In this document: positions 1 through 9,051 of the stretch, in pieces
Position numbering within the stretch: position 1 is the stretch's first letter
Layout of the letters: every line of letters begins with the position of its first letter
Origin: Stutzerimonas decontaminans
GTDB lineage: Bacteria > Pseudomonadota > Gammaproteobacteria > Pseudomonadales > Pseudomonadaceae
Assembly (NCBI RefSeq): GCF_000661915.1
Contig: NZ_CP007509.1
Location: forward strand, 2,931,501 to 2,995,500
Direction of reading: 5' to 3'
Length of the DNA: 64,000 nt
Notes under the pieces: model-generated
What the model was told of the DNA's origin: nothing
The model's input: only the letters and a program-made list of their open reading frames with translations
Database searches by the model: none
Program-made: the position numbers and the translations under genes

Positions 1-508
1 GGCAGATCAACCCAAGCAGGCTGCCAAATCCGTCGAGTTCGCTGAGTGCGTACCGGTTGCTTCCGAAGCGGATCCCCTCGGCCGGGGCCTGCCACTGGTT
101 TTCGCTACAGGCCTTCTCCAGAAAGGAGGCCGGCAGTTTGACGATGAGTTTCTCGCAGTCTTCCGAATAGGTCAGATCGACCGGGTCGTCCGGATTGATC
201 AGCAGCAGCTCTCCGGGGGTGAAATAGTGCTCCTGGCCCCGGCCGCGCCAAAGGCAATGACCGCGCTGTAGCAGCTGCAGGTGATAGATGGTTTCCAGCG
301 CCGGTGAGGTGACATGAACGCTGCCGCCATAACTGATCTGGCACAGGTCAAGCTTGCCGAACTTGCAATGACTAAGACTGGCTTGCGGGCTACCGGTGCG
401 CGGCAGCTGGATGCAGTGCGCCCCCACGTGCTGATTGACGTAGTCCGAAACGGCATGCGGATCAGCATGCTCGAAGATCCTGCTTTTTTCGTTCAGCAGT
501 CGTTCCAT
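1..508 (-). CDS. AraC-family transcriptional regulator, N-terminal part (cut by window edge)
   Basis: Reading the minus strand from ATG at 508 gives an open frame of 169 codons that runs off the left edge. The visible part starts MERLLNEKSRIF and contains a beta-rich cupin-like segment (HVTSPALETIYHLQLL, then YFTPGELLLINPDDPVDL). This matches the AraC_binding_2 ligand-sensing half found in XylS/FeaR-type activators. The C-terminal double HTH that would bind DNA lies outside the window, so its absence is not a truncation. An in-frame GTG precedes the ATG, so the start could be one codon earlier. The ligand cannot be told. Confidence 0.7.
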   Translation of the reverse strand, partial: MERLLNEKSRIFEHADPHAVSDYVNQHVGAHCIQLPRTGSPQASLSHCKFGKLDLCQISYGGSVHVTSPALETIYHLQLLQRGHCLWRGRGQEHYFTPGELLLINPDDPVDLTYSEDCEKLIVKLPASFLEKACSENQWQAPAEGIRFGSNRYALSELDGFGSLLGLIC

Positions 509-649
509 CACCAGGCACTCGCATTGTTCTTATAGTCGGCCGGACCATCGTCAAGGATGCCGGCGGCGATTCCCGTCACGCCCCATGCATGCTCAGGCTT
601 GATCTGCGTCAAGACTATCGCTTCGTTCGAGCATAGGAGATTCGACCAA

Positions 650-671
650 CGAACGACACCCCCGTCGTTCG
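650..671. promoter_or_regulatory. Perfect 8-bp inverted repeat between the AraC-type gene and dusA
   Basis: CGAACGAC and GTCGTTCG are separated by 6 nt in the 305-bp divergent intergenic region (509-813). No T-run follows, so a terminator is unlikely. An operator for the neighbouring AraC-type protein is possible but unproven. Apart from this repeat and a -10-like TATAAT at 786-791, I see nothing else in the gap. Confidence 0.3.
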
Positions 672-785
672 GTGACCGCACGGTTTTTGAGTGGCCCGCA
701 AACGGGCGCCGACAAAACGGAGTCACCGTTGATCCGGACTGAATGCCTGCTTACTAGCGATCACTGGCCCATGCGCGCCGTCCTG

Positions 786-791
786 TATAAT
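786..791 (+). promoter_or_regulatory. Candidate -10 box for dusA
   Basis: A perfect TATAAT preceded by TG lies 23 bp before the proposed GTG start of dusA. No good -35 lies 17 bp upstream, so an extended -10 promoter is the likeliest reading. Confidence 0.4.
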
Positions 792-813
792 CCCGCCCCC
801 GTTCACCGCTCGC

Positions 814-1848
814 GTGCGCCTGCACCGACTCGACAAGTTATCCGGCCCGATAGTGCAAAGTCCCCGTTCGAATCAGTCTGTTGCAAGTAGAAAGTTCTCC
901 GTCGCACCCATGATGGACTGGACTGATAGGCACTGTAGGTACTTCCTGCGCCAGCTTTCGCAACACGCGTTGCTCTACACCGAGATGGTCACCACCGGCG
1001 CGCTGCTGCATGGCGATGCGCAGCGGTTTCTGCGGTATGACGAGACTGAGCGCCCACTGGCACTGCAGCTCGGCGGCAGTGTGCCGGCGGAGCTGGCCGA
1101 GTGCGCGAAGCTCGCCGAAGCCGCGGGTTATGACGAGGTGAACCTCAACGTCGGCTGCCCCAGTGATCGGGTGCAAAACAACATGATCGGCGCCTGCCTG
1201 ATGGGGCATCCGTCACTGGTGGCCGATTGTGTCAAGGCCATGCGCGATGCAGTGGATATTGAGGTCACAGTCAAGCATCGCATCGGTATCAATGGGCGCG
1301 ACAGCTATGCCGAGCTGTGCGATTTCGTCGGTCAGGTACGCGACGCTGGATGCCGCAGTTTCACCGTGCACGCACGCATCGCCATCCTCGAAGGTCTGTC
1401 ACCGAAGCAGAACCGCGAAGTGCCGCCATTGCGTTACGACATCGCCGCACAGCTGAAACAGGACTTCCCGGACCTCGAGATCATCCTCAACGGCGGTATC
1501 AAGACGCTGGACGAGTGTCGCGCGCACCTGCAAACCTTCGATGGCGTCATGCTGGGTCGCGAGGCCTACCACAACCCCTATCTGCTGGCCCGCGTCGATC
1601 AGGAGCTGTTCGGTAGCGAAGCGCCGGTAATCAGCCGGGCACAGGCATTGCGCAACATGCGGCCTTACATCGAGCAGCACCTGAGCGAAGGTGGCGCGAT
1701 GCATCACATCACCCGCCATGTGCTCGGACTAGGCCAGGGTTTTCCCGGCGCGCGGCGCTTTCGCCAGCTGCTTTCAGTGGACATACACAAGACGCGCGAT
1801 CCTCTGGCGCTGCTCGATCAGGCGGTGGCGCTGCTCGAAGGCCGTTGA
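814..1848 (+). CDS. dusA: tRNA-dihydrouridine(20/20a) synthase DusA
   Basis: This is an FMN enzyme that reduces uridine 20/20a in the tRNA D-loop with NADPH. The protein has the family opening FSVAPMMDWTDRHCRYF (residues 28-44) and the NLNVGCPSDRVQ motif with catalytic Cys115. These are followed by VKHRIGI and the HAR segment of the TIM barrel. The length of 344 aa is slightly above the usual 330-336, because the frame opens at GTG 814. A second in-frame GTG at 853 would give 331 aa and may be the true start. The gene is followed in the same direction by tal, 132 bp later, as in P. aeruginosa. Confidence 0.95.
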   Translation: MRLHRLDKLSGPIVQSPRSNQSVASRKFSVAPMMDWTDRHCRYFLRQLSQHALLYTEMVTTGALLHGDAQRFLRYDETERPLALQLGGSVPAELAECAKLAEAAGYDEVNLNVGCPSDRVQNNMIGACLMGHPSLVADCVKAMRDAVDIEVTVKHRIGINGRDSYAELCDFVGQVRDAGCRSFTVHARIAILEGLSPKQNREVPPLRYDIAAQLKQDFPDLEIILNGGIKTLDECRAHLQTFDGVMLGREAYHNPYLLARVDQELFGSEAPVISRAQALRNMRPYIEQHLSEGGAMHHITRHVLGLGQGFPGARRFRQLLSVDIHKTRDPLALLDQAVALLEGR

Positions 1849-1980
1849 CGGTTCCATGCGCAAGGAACGCAGCCCCGGCATTTCGATCAAAGGCCAGGCG
1901 CATCCGGGTCCACCCGCTCGTTGAGCGGGCTGACTGGCTCGGGTAAGGTCATGCCACTCACAGGACGGAGCCCCTCTTAC

Positions 1981-2907
1981 ATGACTTCCAAGCTGGAACA
2001 ACTCAAGCAGTTCACCACCGTCGTCGCCGATACAGGCGACATCGACGCCATCGCTCGCCTGAAACCGGTCGATGCTACGACCAATCCTTCACTGCTGCTC
2101 AAGGCAGCGGCCATGCCGCGTTATGCCGATGACCTGGCGAACGCGATGAAGCAGTGCCAAGGCGACATCGGCCTGGCGTGCGACCTGTTCGCCGTCGCGG
2201 TAGGCAAGCAGATTCTGGAACTGATCCCCGGACGCATCTCCACCGAGGTCGACGCGCGGCTGTCGTTCGACAGCCAGGCCATGGTTCAGCGCGGCGAGCG
2301 CCTGATCGGTCTTTACGAGCAGGCCGGCATCAGCCGCGAGCGCGTGCTGATCAAAATCGCCTCGACCTGGGAAGGTATCCGGGCAGCGGAACAACTGGAG
2401 AAAGCCGGCATCCAGACCAACCTGACCCTGCTTTTCTCCTTCACCCAGGCCGTGGCGTGCGCAGAGGCCGGCGTCTTCCTGATCTCGCCGTTCGTTGGCC
2501 GCATCTATGACTGGTACAAGAAGCACGAAGGTCGTGATTACCAGGGCGCGGAAGATCCGGGCGTGCAATCGGTCAGCCGCATCTACGACTACTACAAGGC
2601 ACACGGGTACAAGACAGTGGTTATGGGCGCGAGCTTCCGCAATGTCGGACAAATCGAGGCACTTGCTGGTTGCGACCGGCTGACCATCAGCCCGGAACTG
2701 CTCGGCGACCTGGCCGCAGCCAGCGGCACGCTGGAACGCAAACTGGAGCCCGGTCGCGAATCAGAGGCGCGTATCAGCCTGGATGAGAAGAGTTTCCGCT
2801 GGGGCCTGAACGAGGACGCGATGGCGACCGAAAAGCTCGCCGAAGGCATCCGTCAGTTCGCGCGGGATCAGGAGAAACTCGAAGCCCTGCTGGCCAAGCT
2901 GGCCTGA
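1981..2907 (+). CDS. tal: Transaldolase
   Basis: Transaldolase moves a dihydroxyacetone unit between sedoheptulose-7-P and glyceraldehyde-3-P in the non-oxidative pentose phosphate pathway. The 308-aa product has DATTNPS at residues 31-37 and the Schiff-base lysine in RVLIKIAST (Lys125), typical of TalB-type class I enzymes. The ATG at 1981 is preferred over an upstream in-frame start because GGACGGAG lies about 10 bp before it and the N-terminus [12 protein letters not shown] is the family's. Its stop codon directly abuts that of the convergent rssC gene, with no base between them. Confidence 0.96.
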   Translation: MTSKLEQLKQFTTVVADTGDIDAIARLKPVDATTNPSLLLKAAAMPRYADDLANAMKQCQGDIGLACDLFAVAVGKQILELIPGRISTEVDARLSFDSQAMVQRGERLIGLYEQAGISRERVLIKIASTWEGIRAAEQLEKAGIQTNLTLLFSFTQAVACAEAGVFLISPFVGRIYDWYKKHEGRDYQGAEDPGVQSVSRIYDYYKAHGYKTVVMGASFRNVGQIEALAGCDRLTISPELLGDLAAASGTLERKLEPGRESEARISLDEKSFRWGLNEDAMATEKLAEGIRQFARDQEKLEALLAKLA

Positions 2908-3390
2908 TCAGGACCGCTCCAATGCGGTGACGAGGTCATGGAAGGCCTCGCGGTTGGACTCGTTCAGGCTCATCAGGATGCGATGAGCCTCGAGCACCTT
3001 GGCCTTCACGATCTCCTCTGACTGGTCCTGCGATGGCAAATCAGCCAGACACTCGGGGCAAGGCAACGGTGTATCAACGATATTGAATACCTGATCGAAA
3101 CCCATTGATTGCAGCAGGCGGGTAATGTCCGGGTGCGTCGTGACCAGAGTCGGCAACATGCCGACCTTCTGCCGCGACAGGATCGACAGCTTGGCCAGCA
3201 GACCTAGCGTGGTGCTGTCGATACTGCGGCTCTCGGTCAGATCGATGACGATGGACGAAAAATTGCGCGACGAGAAGATCTTCTCAATCGTTGCATCCAG
3301 CGCCGAGCAAAGCGTCAGACGGATCTCACCAATGAACTTCAGAACAAAGGTGCCATCCATTTCGGCGAACTGGATTCTACCAGTACTCAT
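2908..3390 (-). CDS. rssC: STAS-domain anti-anti-sigma factor (RssC-like)
   Basis: This 160-aa protein has a STAS fold over about residues 1-110: beta strands around GTFVLKFIGEIRL, then IVIDLTES, with the phosphorylatable loop SIDSTTLGLL at 56-65. About 50 acidic, helical residues follow. Its ATG overlaps the stop of the upstream PP2C response regulator by 4 nt (ATGA), so the two are translationally coupled. Such pairs act by partner switching: the phosphatase dephosphorylates the STAS protein, which then binds or releases another factor. In P. aeruginosa the equivalent genes beside tal are called rssC/rssB and linked to RpoS. The symbol rests on that synteny, recalled rather than searched. 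Confidence 0.75.
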   Translation of the reverse strand: MSTGRIQFAEMDGTFVLKFIGEIRLTLCSALDATIEKIFSSRNFSSIVIDLTESRSIDSTTLGLLAKLSILSRQKVGMLPTLVTTHPDITRLLQSMGFDQVFNIVDTPLPCPECLADLPSQDQSEEIVKAKVLEAHRILMSLNESNREAFHDLVTALERS

Positions 3391-4571
3391 GCAAGGTTCC
3401 TGCTCAACACCAGCAAGGCGATATCGTCGGGCATGTCAGCCAGCTCGGCCAACCCGAAGACTCGACGTAATCCATCCAGCGTGCCACCGGCATCGGTAAT
3501 CAGACCGGGCAGCGCGGACTCTTTTTCTTTGAGTGTGTCGCCGGGCAAAAGGTCCAGAATGCCGTCGGAGAGCAAGGTCAAGCTGAAGGTCTCGGGCAGC
3601 TTCAGCTCGAAATTCTGATAGGTCGCCTCGACGAACAACCCGACCGGCAACCCGCGCCCTTCGAGATAGTGCGCGCCCTCTCCCGTGTACAGCACCGGCA
3701 TAGGCAGATGACCGCCAATGCTGTAGTGCAGCACGTCATGCTCCTGATCGATAACGCCGCCCAGCATGGTCACGTGCTTGCCCAGCTTGCAATTGATCAG
3801 CCCGCGGTTGATGTGATCTAGCACTTCCGACGGTTTGAACTCGCGCAGCGTGCCGCCACGGCGCGACTCGTACAGCAGTCGGGTCGTCATGAACTTGAGC
3901 AGCACGGTCACGAACGCCGAGGAGGCACCATGGCCGGAAACATCGGCCAGGTAGAAACCGATACGCCGCTCATCCACGCGGAAATAGTCGACGAAGTCAC
4001 CGGACAGGTACAGCGATGGGATGATCTGGTGGGCGAAGTCGAAGCCATCGACGCTCCAGGGCGTCACCGGCAGCATGTTCATCTGCACTTGGCGACCGGC
4101 GTCCTGGTCTTCCTGCAACAGGTGCAGGCTGGCTTGCAGATCACGATTGGCCGTCTCGAGCTGTTCACGATAGCGGCGATTTTCCAGCCGCAAACGAGAA
4201 CGGTCCAGCGCCCGGCGTACCGAATGCTCGAGCATCGCCAGGTCTTCGAGTGGCTTGATCAGGTAATCGGCGGCGCCCAGGCGCAACGCCTCTACCGCAT
4301 CGCTCATCACGCCGGCACCGGAAACCACGATCACCGGGAGGTCGAGCTGGCGCTCGCTGATCTGCCGGATCAGCTCGAGGCCATCCATCTGCGGCATGCG
4401 CAGATCGCAGATCACCAGATCGGGCTGCTCCGACTCGAAGAGCTCCATGCCCTGCGGGCCATTGCCGGCCTGCAGGACACGAAAACCACTGTCATCCAGA
4501 TAGGCAGCCAGACTGGCTCGAACCACATCGTCGTCATCTATGATCAGCAGCGTCGCGCTTGGTTTATGCAT
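3387..4571 (-). CDS. rssB: Response regulator with PP2C phosphatase output (RssB-like)
   Basis: The protein is 394 aa. Residues 6-120 are a CheY-like receiver with acidic pocket IIDDDD (10-15), phospho-acceptor Asp56 (VICDLRMPQMDG) and the conserved Lys in LIKPLED. A helical linker of about 60 residues leads to a PP2C/SpoIIE serine phosphatase domain, with YLADVSGHGASSAF as its metal-binding core. The start at 4571 is chosen because AGGA sits just upstream and the sequence MHKPSATLLIIDD begins the receiver; the frame is open further but reads as non-family sequence. This is the Pseudomonas RssB layout, in which the output domain is a phosphatase. Likely role: controlling the adjacent STAS protein and, through it, the general stress response. 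Confidence 0.85.
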   Translation of the reverse strand: MHKPSATLLIIDDDDVVRASLAAYLDDSGFRVLQAGNGPQGMELFESEQPDLVICDLRMPQMDGLELIRQISERQLDLPVIVVSGAGVMSDAVEALRLGAADYLIKPLEDLAMLEHSVRRALDRSRLRLENRRYREQLETANRDLQASLHLLQEDQDAGRQVQMNMLPVTPWSVDGFDFAHQIIPSLYLSGDFVDYFRVDERRIGFYLADVSGHGASSAFVTVLLKFMTTRLLYESRRGGTLREFKPSEVLDHINRGLINCKLGKHVTMLGGVIDQEHDVLHYSIGGHLPMPVLYTGEGAHYLEGRGLPVGLFVEATYQNFELKLPETFSLTLLSDGILDLLPGDTLKEKESALPGLITDAGGTLDGLRRVFGLAELADMPDDIALLVLSRNLA

Positions 4572-4765
4572 GTTCCTACCAGGCGGGGTCGCCAGGATGA
4601 TTGGCGAAAACATTGGCCCCGCATGACGCCGGGCTTGGGTTCGATTCAAGGCGCAGACGGTACTCCCATACGATCGGCGTTTCAAGCCGACCGGCCGGCG
4701 CCTTTACAGGTCGAATTGAGGGGAGCTATAAGAATGCCGCGAGCCATATATAAAAGGTTGAAACC

Positions 4766-5065
4766 ATGAGCCAGAAAGACCGCGATTACAGCGAAAAACG
4801 CGACTTCATTCGGATGCAGATCGAAACTGCCGTAGCACTGGAACATGGCGATACAAAACTGAGCGCCACTTGTATCGACCTCTCCAGCACGGGCATGCAG
4901 GTATTGACGAATGCTCAGCTACGCATGGGCGACAAGGTTCGCGTACTGATCCCGTCCGAACATAGCGAGCTCAAGGGGCTCGACGCGCAGACCGAAGTGG
5001 TGCGCGTCAGCCAGCTCGAAGACGGTCGGCAGAGCCTGGGGTTGGCCATCCTTTCGATGTCCTGA
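4766..5065 (+). CDS. PilZ-domain protein (c-di-GMP binding)
   Basis: A 99-aa single-domain protein. The two c-di-GMP contact motifs are visible: the RxxxR-type segment KRDFIRMQIE near residues 12-21, and DLSSTGMQV (D/NxSxxG) around 37-45. It stands alone and divergent from rssB, with 194 bp between them, in the same order as in P. aeruginosa. A role as a c-di-GMP-responsive adaptor is inferred from the family; the partner is not visible. Confidence 0.88.
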   Translation: MSQKDRDYSEKRDFIRMQIETAVALEHGDTKLSATCIDLSSTGMQVLTNAQLRMGDKVRVLIPSEHSELKGLDAQTEVVRVSQLEDGRQSLGLAILSMS

Positions 5066-5104
5066 CCCTGCTCGACAAATGGCCGCAGCAAGCGCGGCCA
5101 TGTT

Positions 5105-5806
5105 TTAGAAGTCGTCTTCGACTTCGCCATCCTTGACCCGGAACTCGCGATTCTGCAGATAGGCGTTGCGCACGAAGATGTAGCGGTCACCCCGAATCAT
5201 TTTCTCGGCAGACAGCAGACCGGCGCGGGTATCCACCAGATCGATTCCGCGCGTCACGTTACGGGTCGGCACGTGCTCCATATGCGGATAGGGCTCAAGA
5301 AACGAATCCGGCACGCGGCCGACGGCATCACGCACGGTACTCGGCCCCAGCAGCGGCAGCACGACGTACGGGCCACTCCCCAGCCCCCAGGCGCCGAGGG
5401 TCTGGCCAAAGTCTTCATCGTTCTTGTGCAGCCCCATGCGGGTCGCAACATCGAAGAAGCCGAACACACCAAAGGTGGTGTTGAACAGGATACGGCTGGT
5501 ATCGATGCCGGCGTCGCGGACCTTGCCCTGCAACAGATCATTGGTCAGCACGATCACGTCACCAAGGTTGCTGAACACGTTACCGATGCCGTCTTCGACG
5601 AACTCTGGGGTCACCTTCTGGTAGCCCTTGGCCAGCGGTTTGAGGGTGTAGGTATCGACGGTGTCATTGAAACGGAATACCGCCCGGTTGACGCCTTCCC
5701 ACGGATCTTCCTCAGCCGCCAGCGCAGGCGCCGCGCCAAGCATGGCGACCGTAGCGACGAAACCGGCCTTGAGCACGGCGATCCAGGCCGTAGCGATCTT
5801 GGGCAT
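5105..5806 (-). CDS. mlaA: Outer-membrane lipid asymmetry protein MlaA (VacJ)
   Basis: MlaA removes mislocalised phospholipids from the outer leaflet of the outer membrane and passes them to MlaC. The 233-aa protein begins with a signal peptide (residues 1-30, ending APALA) and then the VacJ core: DPWEGVNRAVFRFNDTVD, FNTTFGVFGFFDVAT, DEDFGQTLGAWGLGSGPYVVLPLLGPS. No lipobox cysteine is seen, so it appears to be cut by signal peptidase I rather than lipidated as in E. coli. The ATG at 5806 follows AGGGAGA; the frame is open for 144 more codons upstream without family similarity. The acidic tail DGEVEDDF ends the protein. Confidence 0.92.
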   Translation of the reverse strand: MPKIATAWIAVLKAGFVATVAMLGAAPALAAEEDPWEGVNRAVFRFNDTVDTYTLKPLAKGYQKVTPEFVEDGIGNVFSNLGDVIVLTNDLLQGKVRDAGIDTSRILFNTTFGVFGFFDVATRMGLHKNDEDFGQTLGAWGLGSGPYVVLPLLGPSTVRDAVGRVPDSFLEPYPHMEHVPTRNVTRGIDLVDTRAGLLSAEKMIRGDRYIFVRNAYLQNREFRVKDGEVEDDF

Positions 5807-6031
5807 TGCTTTTTCTCCCTTGGTATTGGTGCATGCGGCGCACCGACGCAGACCGCGCAGTATAGAGTGATCGCCTGATTTTCGGCAGTCAGGCGGACAC
5901 GCGGCCTGCGTGCTACAGAACTCGTCCTCGCTCCTTCCCGCAAAGGCACAGACAAGCTCCAGCCGCTGGTTTAACCTTCGGCTATCGAGGTTATTACCAC
6001 GTCGCTCGTAAACCCATGAGAGGGAAGCAAA

Positions 6032-6298
6032 ATGCCGGAACATGATCTGCAGTCGCAGCTCGAAGAACTGCGTAATCAACTGGCCCAGGACACGCCGCTG
6101 ACCGACGAGGAACGGGCTTCGCTCCACGCGATCGCCCAGGATATCGAGGCTCGCCTGGCGGCTCAGGGCACCAGCGACTACAACGACTCCCTGGTAGACG
6201 GCGTCAACCTGGCGGTAGAACGTTTCGAAGTCAGCCATCCGAACATGGCCATGACGCTGCGCAACATCATGCAGACCCTGGCCAACATGGGCATCTGA
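6032..6298 (+). CDS. DUF4404 family protein
   Basis: An 88-aa soluble protein, rich in Glu/Gln and predicted almost wholly helical (heptad pattern in LQSQLEELRNQLAQ). It ends in HPNMAMTLRNIMQTLANMGI, the conserved tail of DUF4404. GAGAGGGAAG gives a good ribosome site before the ATG. The function of the family is unknown. Confidence 0.8.
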   Translation: MPEHDLQSQLEELRNQLAQDTPLTDEERASLHAIAQDIEARLAAQGTSDYNDSLVDGVNLAVERFEVSHPNMAMTLRNIMQTLANMGI

Positions 6299-6337
6299 AG
6301 CAGGCTCCGGGTCGCGCTGCCGACGCGACCCGTTGCG

Positions 6338-7168
6338 TCATTGACGGACCAGGCGGCGATTGTCCACGACAAGCGCCTCGGTGCTGCGATACGGATTGAT
6401 ATCCAACCCGCCGCGACGCACATAGCGCGCATAGACCGTCAGTTTCTCCGGCTGCAGCAGACGCTGCAGATCGAGAAAGATGCGCTCCACGCACTGCTCG
6501 TGAAAATCGGCATGCTGACGGAAACTTACGAGATAGGCCAACAGGCTCTCCGCCTGTAGCGCCGCGCCGCGGTACTCGACGACTACGCTGCCCCAGTCCG
6601 GCTGGCCCGTTACCGGGCAATTGGACTTGAGCAGGTGACTATGCAGCAACTCCTCGACCACACGGCCGGTATCGCAGGTCAACAGCTCGGGCTGCGGATG
6701 GTCGTAATGCTCGATGGTCACATCCAGATCGTCAATGCAACGACCCGGTAGCACCGCGACACCTTCTGCTGTGACCTCATCCAGGGTGCGCAAGCGCACC
6801 TTCACCGGCTTGCCAGCGACAGCGGAAAGATCGCGGCTCATCACTTCGACCAGCGCTTCTCGCGACTCGAACACCGACTGGTTCAGCGAGTTCAGATAGA
6901 GCTTGAACGACTTCGATTCGATAATGTTCGGCGAATCCGCCGGAATCTCGAATTCGCCGATCGCCACAACCGGCTTGCCGGAAGGCAGCAGCCAGGACAG
7001 CTCGTAGCAATTCCACAGATCCACGCCCTGATACGGCAGCGTCTCGGCCGTGAGGCCAAGTTCGGCCCACTTCGGCGCACGCGGGATCGGGAACAGCAGA
7101 TGGGGGCTATAGGTTGCAACGTAGGCGCTGGATTTGCCCAGAGGGGAATGTTCGGCGGGATGCTGCAT
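6338..7168 (-). CDS. queF: NADPH-dependent 7-cyano-7-deazaguanine reductase QueF
   Basis: QueF reduces preQ0 to preQ1 in queuosine synthesis. The 276-aa length is that of the long, two-domain form. The NADPH-binding motif ESKSFKLYL is at residues 84-92. The catalytic nucleophile is Cys184 in [15 protein letters not shown], with Asp191 in the same loop. A strong hairpin lies 21 bp upstream of the start, so the gene is either read from within that hairpin region or carries it in its leader. No preQ1-riboswitch consensus was recognised. Confidence 0.96.
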   Translation of the reverse strand: MQHPAEHSPLGKSSAYVATYSPHLLFPIPRAPKWAELGLTAETLPYQGVDLWNCYELSWLLPSGKPVVAIGEFEIPADSPNIIESKSFKLYLNSLNQSVFESREALVEVMSRDLSAVAGKPVKVRLRTLDEVTAEGVAVLPGRCIDDLDVTIEHYDHPQPELLTCDTGRVVEELLHSHLLKSNCPVTGQPDWGSVVVEYRGAALQAESLLAYLVSFRQHADFHEQCVERIFLDLQRLLQPEKLTVYARYVRRGGLDINPYRSTEALVVDNRRLVRQ

Positions 7169-7188
7169 GGGAAGAGAACCTGAACGAA

Positions 7189-7224
7189 AACGCCGCGAAG
7201 TTTAGCGCTTCGCGGCGTTCTTTT
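7189..7224. terminator. Bidirectional intrinsic terminator between the ABC exporter genes and queF
   Basis: A perfect 12-bp stem (AACGCCGCGAAG / CTTCGCGGCGTT) with a 7-nt loop. A T-run follows on the plus strand (CTTTT), and the flanking AAAA supplies one on the minus strand. It would end the minus-strand permease transcript, whose stop is at 7260. Confidence 0.7.
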
Positions 7225-7259
7225 CAGCGACATCGGCGCGGCGGCCGAACGGAGCACGT

Positions 7260-8039
7260 CTACTGGCGCATGCCCCGGCCGCTCTTGAGCAGGCCAACCG
7301 ACACCAGATAGAGCGCGATCACTGCCACCAGCATGAAGCTGATCGCCACGCCGATGCGGATATCGGAGACCCCGAGAATGCCGTAACGGAAGGCGTTGAC
7401 CATGTGCAGCACCGGGTTGGCCAGCGATAGCGTCTGCCAGAACGGCGACAGCAGGTTGATCGAGTAGAACACTCCGCCCAGGTAGGTCAGCGGCGTCAGC
7501 ACAAAGGTCGGGATGATCGAGATATCGTCGAAATTGCGCGCAAACACCGCGTTGATGAAGCCCCCCAGGGCGAAGATACTCGCCGTCAGGGTGATCACCA
7601 ACACCGTCACGCCCAGGTGATGCACCTGCAAATCGGTGAAGAACATCGACAACAGCGTGACGATCACCGCCACCGCCAGCCCGCGGGTGATACCACCCAG
7701 GGCAAAACCGATGACGATCACATGCGGCGATACCGGTGAGACCAGCAGTTCCTCGATGGAGCGCTGGAACTTGGTGCTGAAAAAGCTCGACACGACGTTG
7801 CTGTACGAGTTGGTGATCACCGACATCATGATCAGCCCCGGCACGATGTAATCCATGTAGCTGAAGCCGCCCATATCGCCGATGCGAGCGCCAATCAAGC
7901 TACCGAAGATGACAAAGTACAGCACCATGGTGATCGCCGGGGGGAGCAGCGTCTGCGGCCAGATGCGTGTGTAACGACGGATCTCGCGCTGGACGATGGT
8001 CTGCAGCGCGATGAGGTTGGGATGTAGCTCGCCGCTCAT
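7260..8039 (-). CDS. ABC-2 type transporter permease (YadH-like)
   Basis: A 259-aa membrane protein with about six hydrophobic segments, for example LLPPAITMVLYFVIFGSLIG and GLAVAVIVTLLSMFF. It carries the ABC-2 family pattern FSTKFQRSIEELLVSPVSP. It overlaps the upstream ATPase gene by 4 nt, so the two form one exporter. The E. coli homologue pair is yadG-yadH, whose substrate is unknown. Confidence 0.88.
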   Translation of the reverse strand: MSGELHPNLIALQTIVQREIRRYTRIWPQTLLPPAITMVLYFVIFGSLIGARIGDMGGFSYMDYIVPGLIMMSVITNSYSNVVSSFFSTKFQRSIEELLVSPVSPHVIVIGFALGGITRGLAVAVIVTLLSMFFTDLQVHHLGVTVLVITLTASIFALGGFINAVFARNFDDISIIPTFVLTPLTYLGGVFYSINLLSPFWQTLSLANPVLHMVNAFRYGILGVSDIRIGVAISFMLVAVIALYLVSVGLLKSGRGMRQ

Positions 8040-8965
8040 GACTTCACCTTCAGGTTGTTCTCCACCAGCGACACGAACAGCTCCTCCAGTCGGTTGGTCT
8101 TGTTGCGCAGGCTCAGCACCTCGATGCCCTGGGCACCGAGCAGGCGGAACAGCTCGGTGACACCCTGGCTCTTCTCCACCTGCACTTCGAGGGTGTGATG
8201 ATCGATCAGCCGCGACGGATAGCTGCCCAGCTCAGGCGCCACCAGTTGCGACTCCTTAAGATCGAGCAGAAAGGTTTCCACGTGCAGCTGCTTGAGCAGC
8301 TCGCGCATGCTGGTGTTCTTGACGATCTGGCCGTGGTCGATGATGCCGATGTTGCGGCACAGCTGCTCGGCCTCTTCCAGGTAGTGCGTGGTGAGGATGA
8401 TGGTGATCCCCTCGCGGTTGAGCTCGGTGAGGAACGACCACATCGAGCGGCGCAGCTCGATATCCACACCTGCGGTTGGCTCGTCAAGAATCAAAAGGCG
8501 CGGCTGATGGATCAGCGCACGGGCAATCATCAGACGACGCTTCATGCCGCCGGAGAGCATGCGCGAGGACACGTCACGCTTATCCCACAGGCCCAGCTGG
8601 TTGAGGTAGCGCTCCGCGCGCTCCTTGGCGATCTTCGCCGGAATGCCGTAGTAACCGGCCTGGGTGACCAGGATATCGAAGGCCTTCTCGAACTGGTTGA
8701 AGTTGAATTCCTGCGGCACCACGCCCAGGCAGCGCTTGAGCCCGGACGGGTCGCGATCCAGGTCATGGCCGAACACGTTGACCGTGCCGCCGCTCTTGTT
8801 CACCAGGGTGGAAAGAATGCCGATGGTGGTGGACTTGCCGGCGCCATTGGGGCCGAGCAGCGCGAAGAAGTCGCCTTCGGCGACATCGAGATCGATGCCC
8901 TTGAGGGCCTGGAAGCCGTTGCCGTAGGTCTTGGTCAACTGCCGGATGGACAGAGCAGTACTCAT
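8036..8965 (-). CDS. ABC transporter ATP-binding protein (YadG-like)
   Basis: The 309-aa ATPase has Walker A LGPNGAGKST (residues 37-46), signature MLSGGMKRRL and Walker B LLILDEPTAGVD. A C-terminal 80-residue extension typical of ABC-2 drug/polysaccharide exporters follows. ATG 8965 is preferred; a GTG at 8977 in the same frame would add four residues, and neither has a clear Shine-Dalgarno. It powers the permease encoded directly downstream. Confidence 0.9.
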   Translation of the reverse strand: MSTALSIRQLTKTYGNGFQALKGIDLDVAEGDFFALLGPNGAGKSTTIGILSTLVNKSGGTVNVFGHDLDRDPSGLKRCLGVVPQEFNFNQFEKAFDILVTQAGYYGIPAKIAKERAERYLNQLGLWDKRDVSSRMLSGGMKRRLMIARALIHQPRLLILDEPTAGVDIELRRSMWSFLTELNREGITIILTTHYLEEAEQLCRNIGIIDHGQIVKNTSMRELLKQLHVETFLLDLKESQLVAPELGSYPSRLIDHHTLEVQVEKSQGVTELFRLLGAQGIEVLSLRNKTNRLEELFVSLVENNLKVKS

Positions 8966-9051
8966 AAGAAGGTGCACACAACGCGAAGGGAATGGAGGTA
9001 GATATGGGCATCGCTAGCCGATTGCAACCGCACATTTGCGCTGCGAATGCT

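Noticed and set aside
7169..7260. preQ1 riboswitch before queF
   Set aside because: The leader is too short and lacks the pseudoknot consensus. The hairpin with T-runs is a plain terminator.
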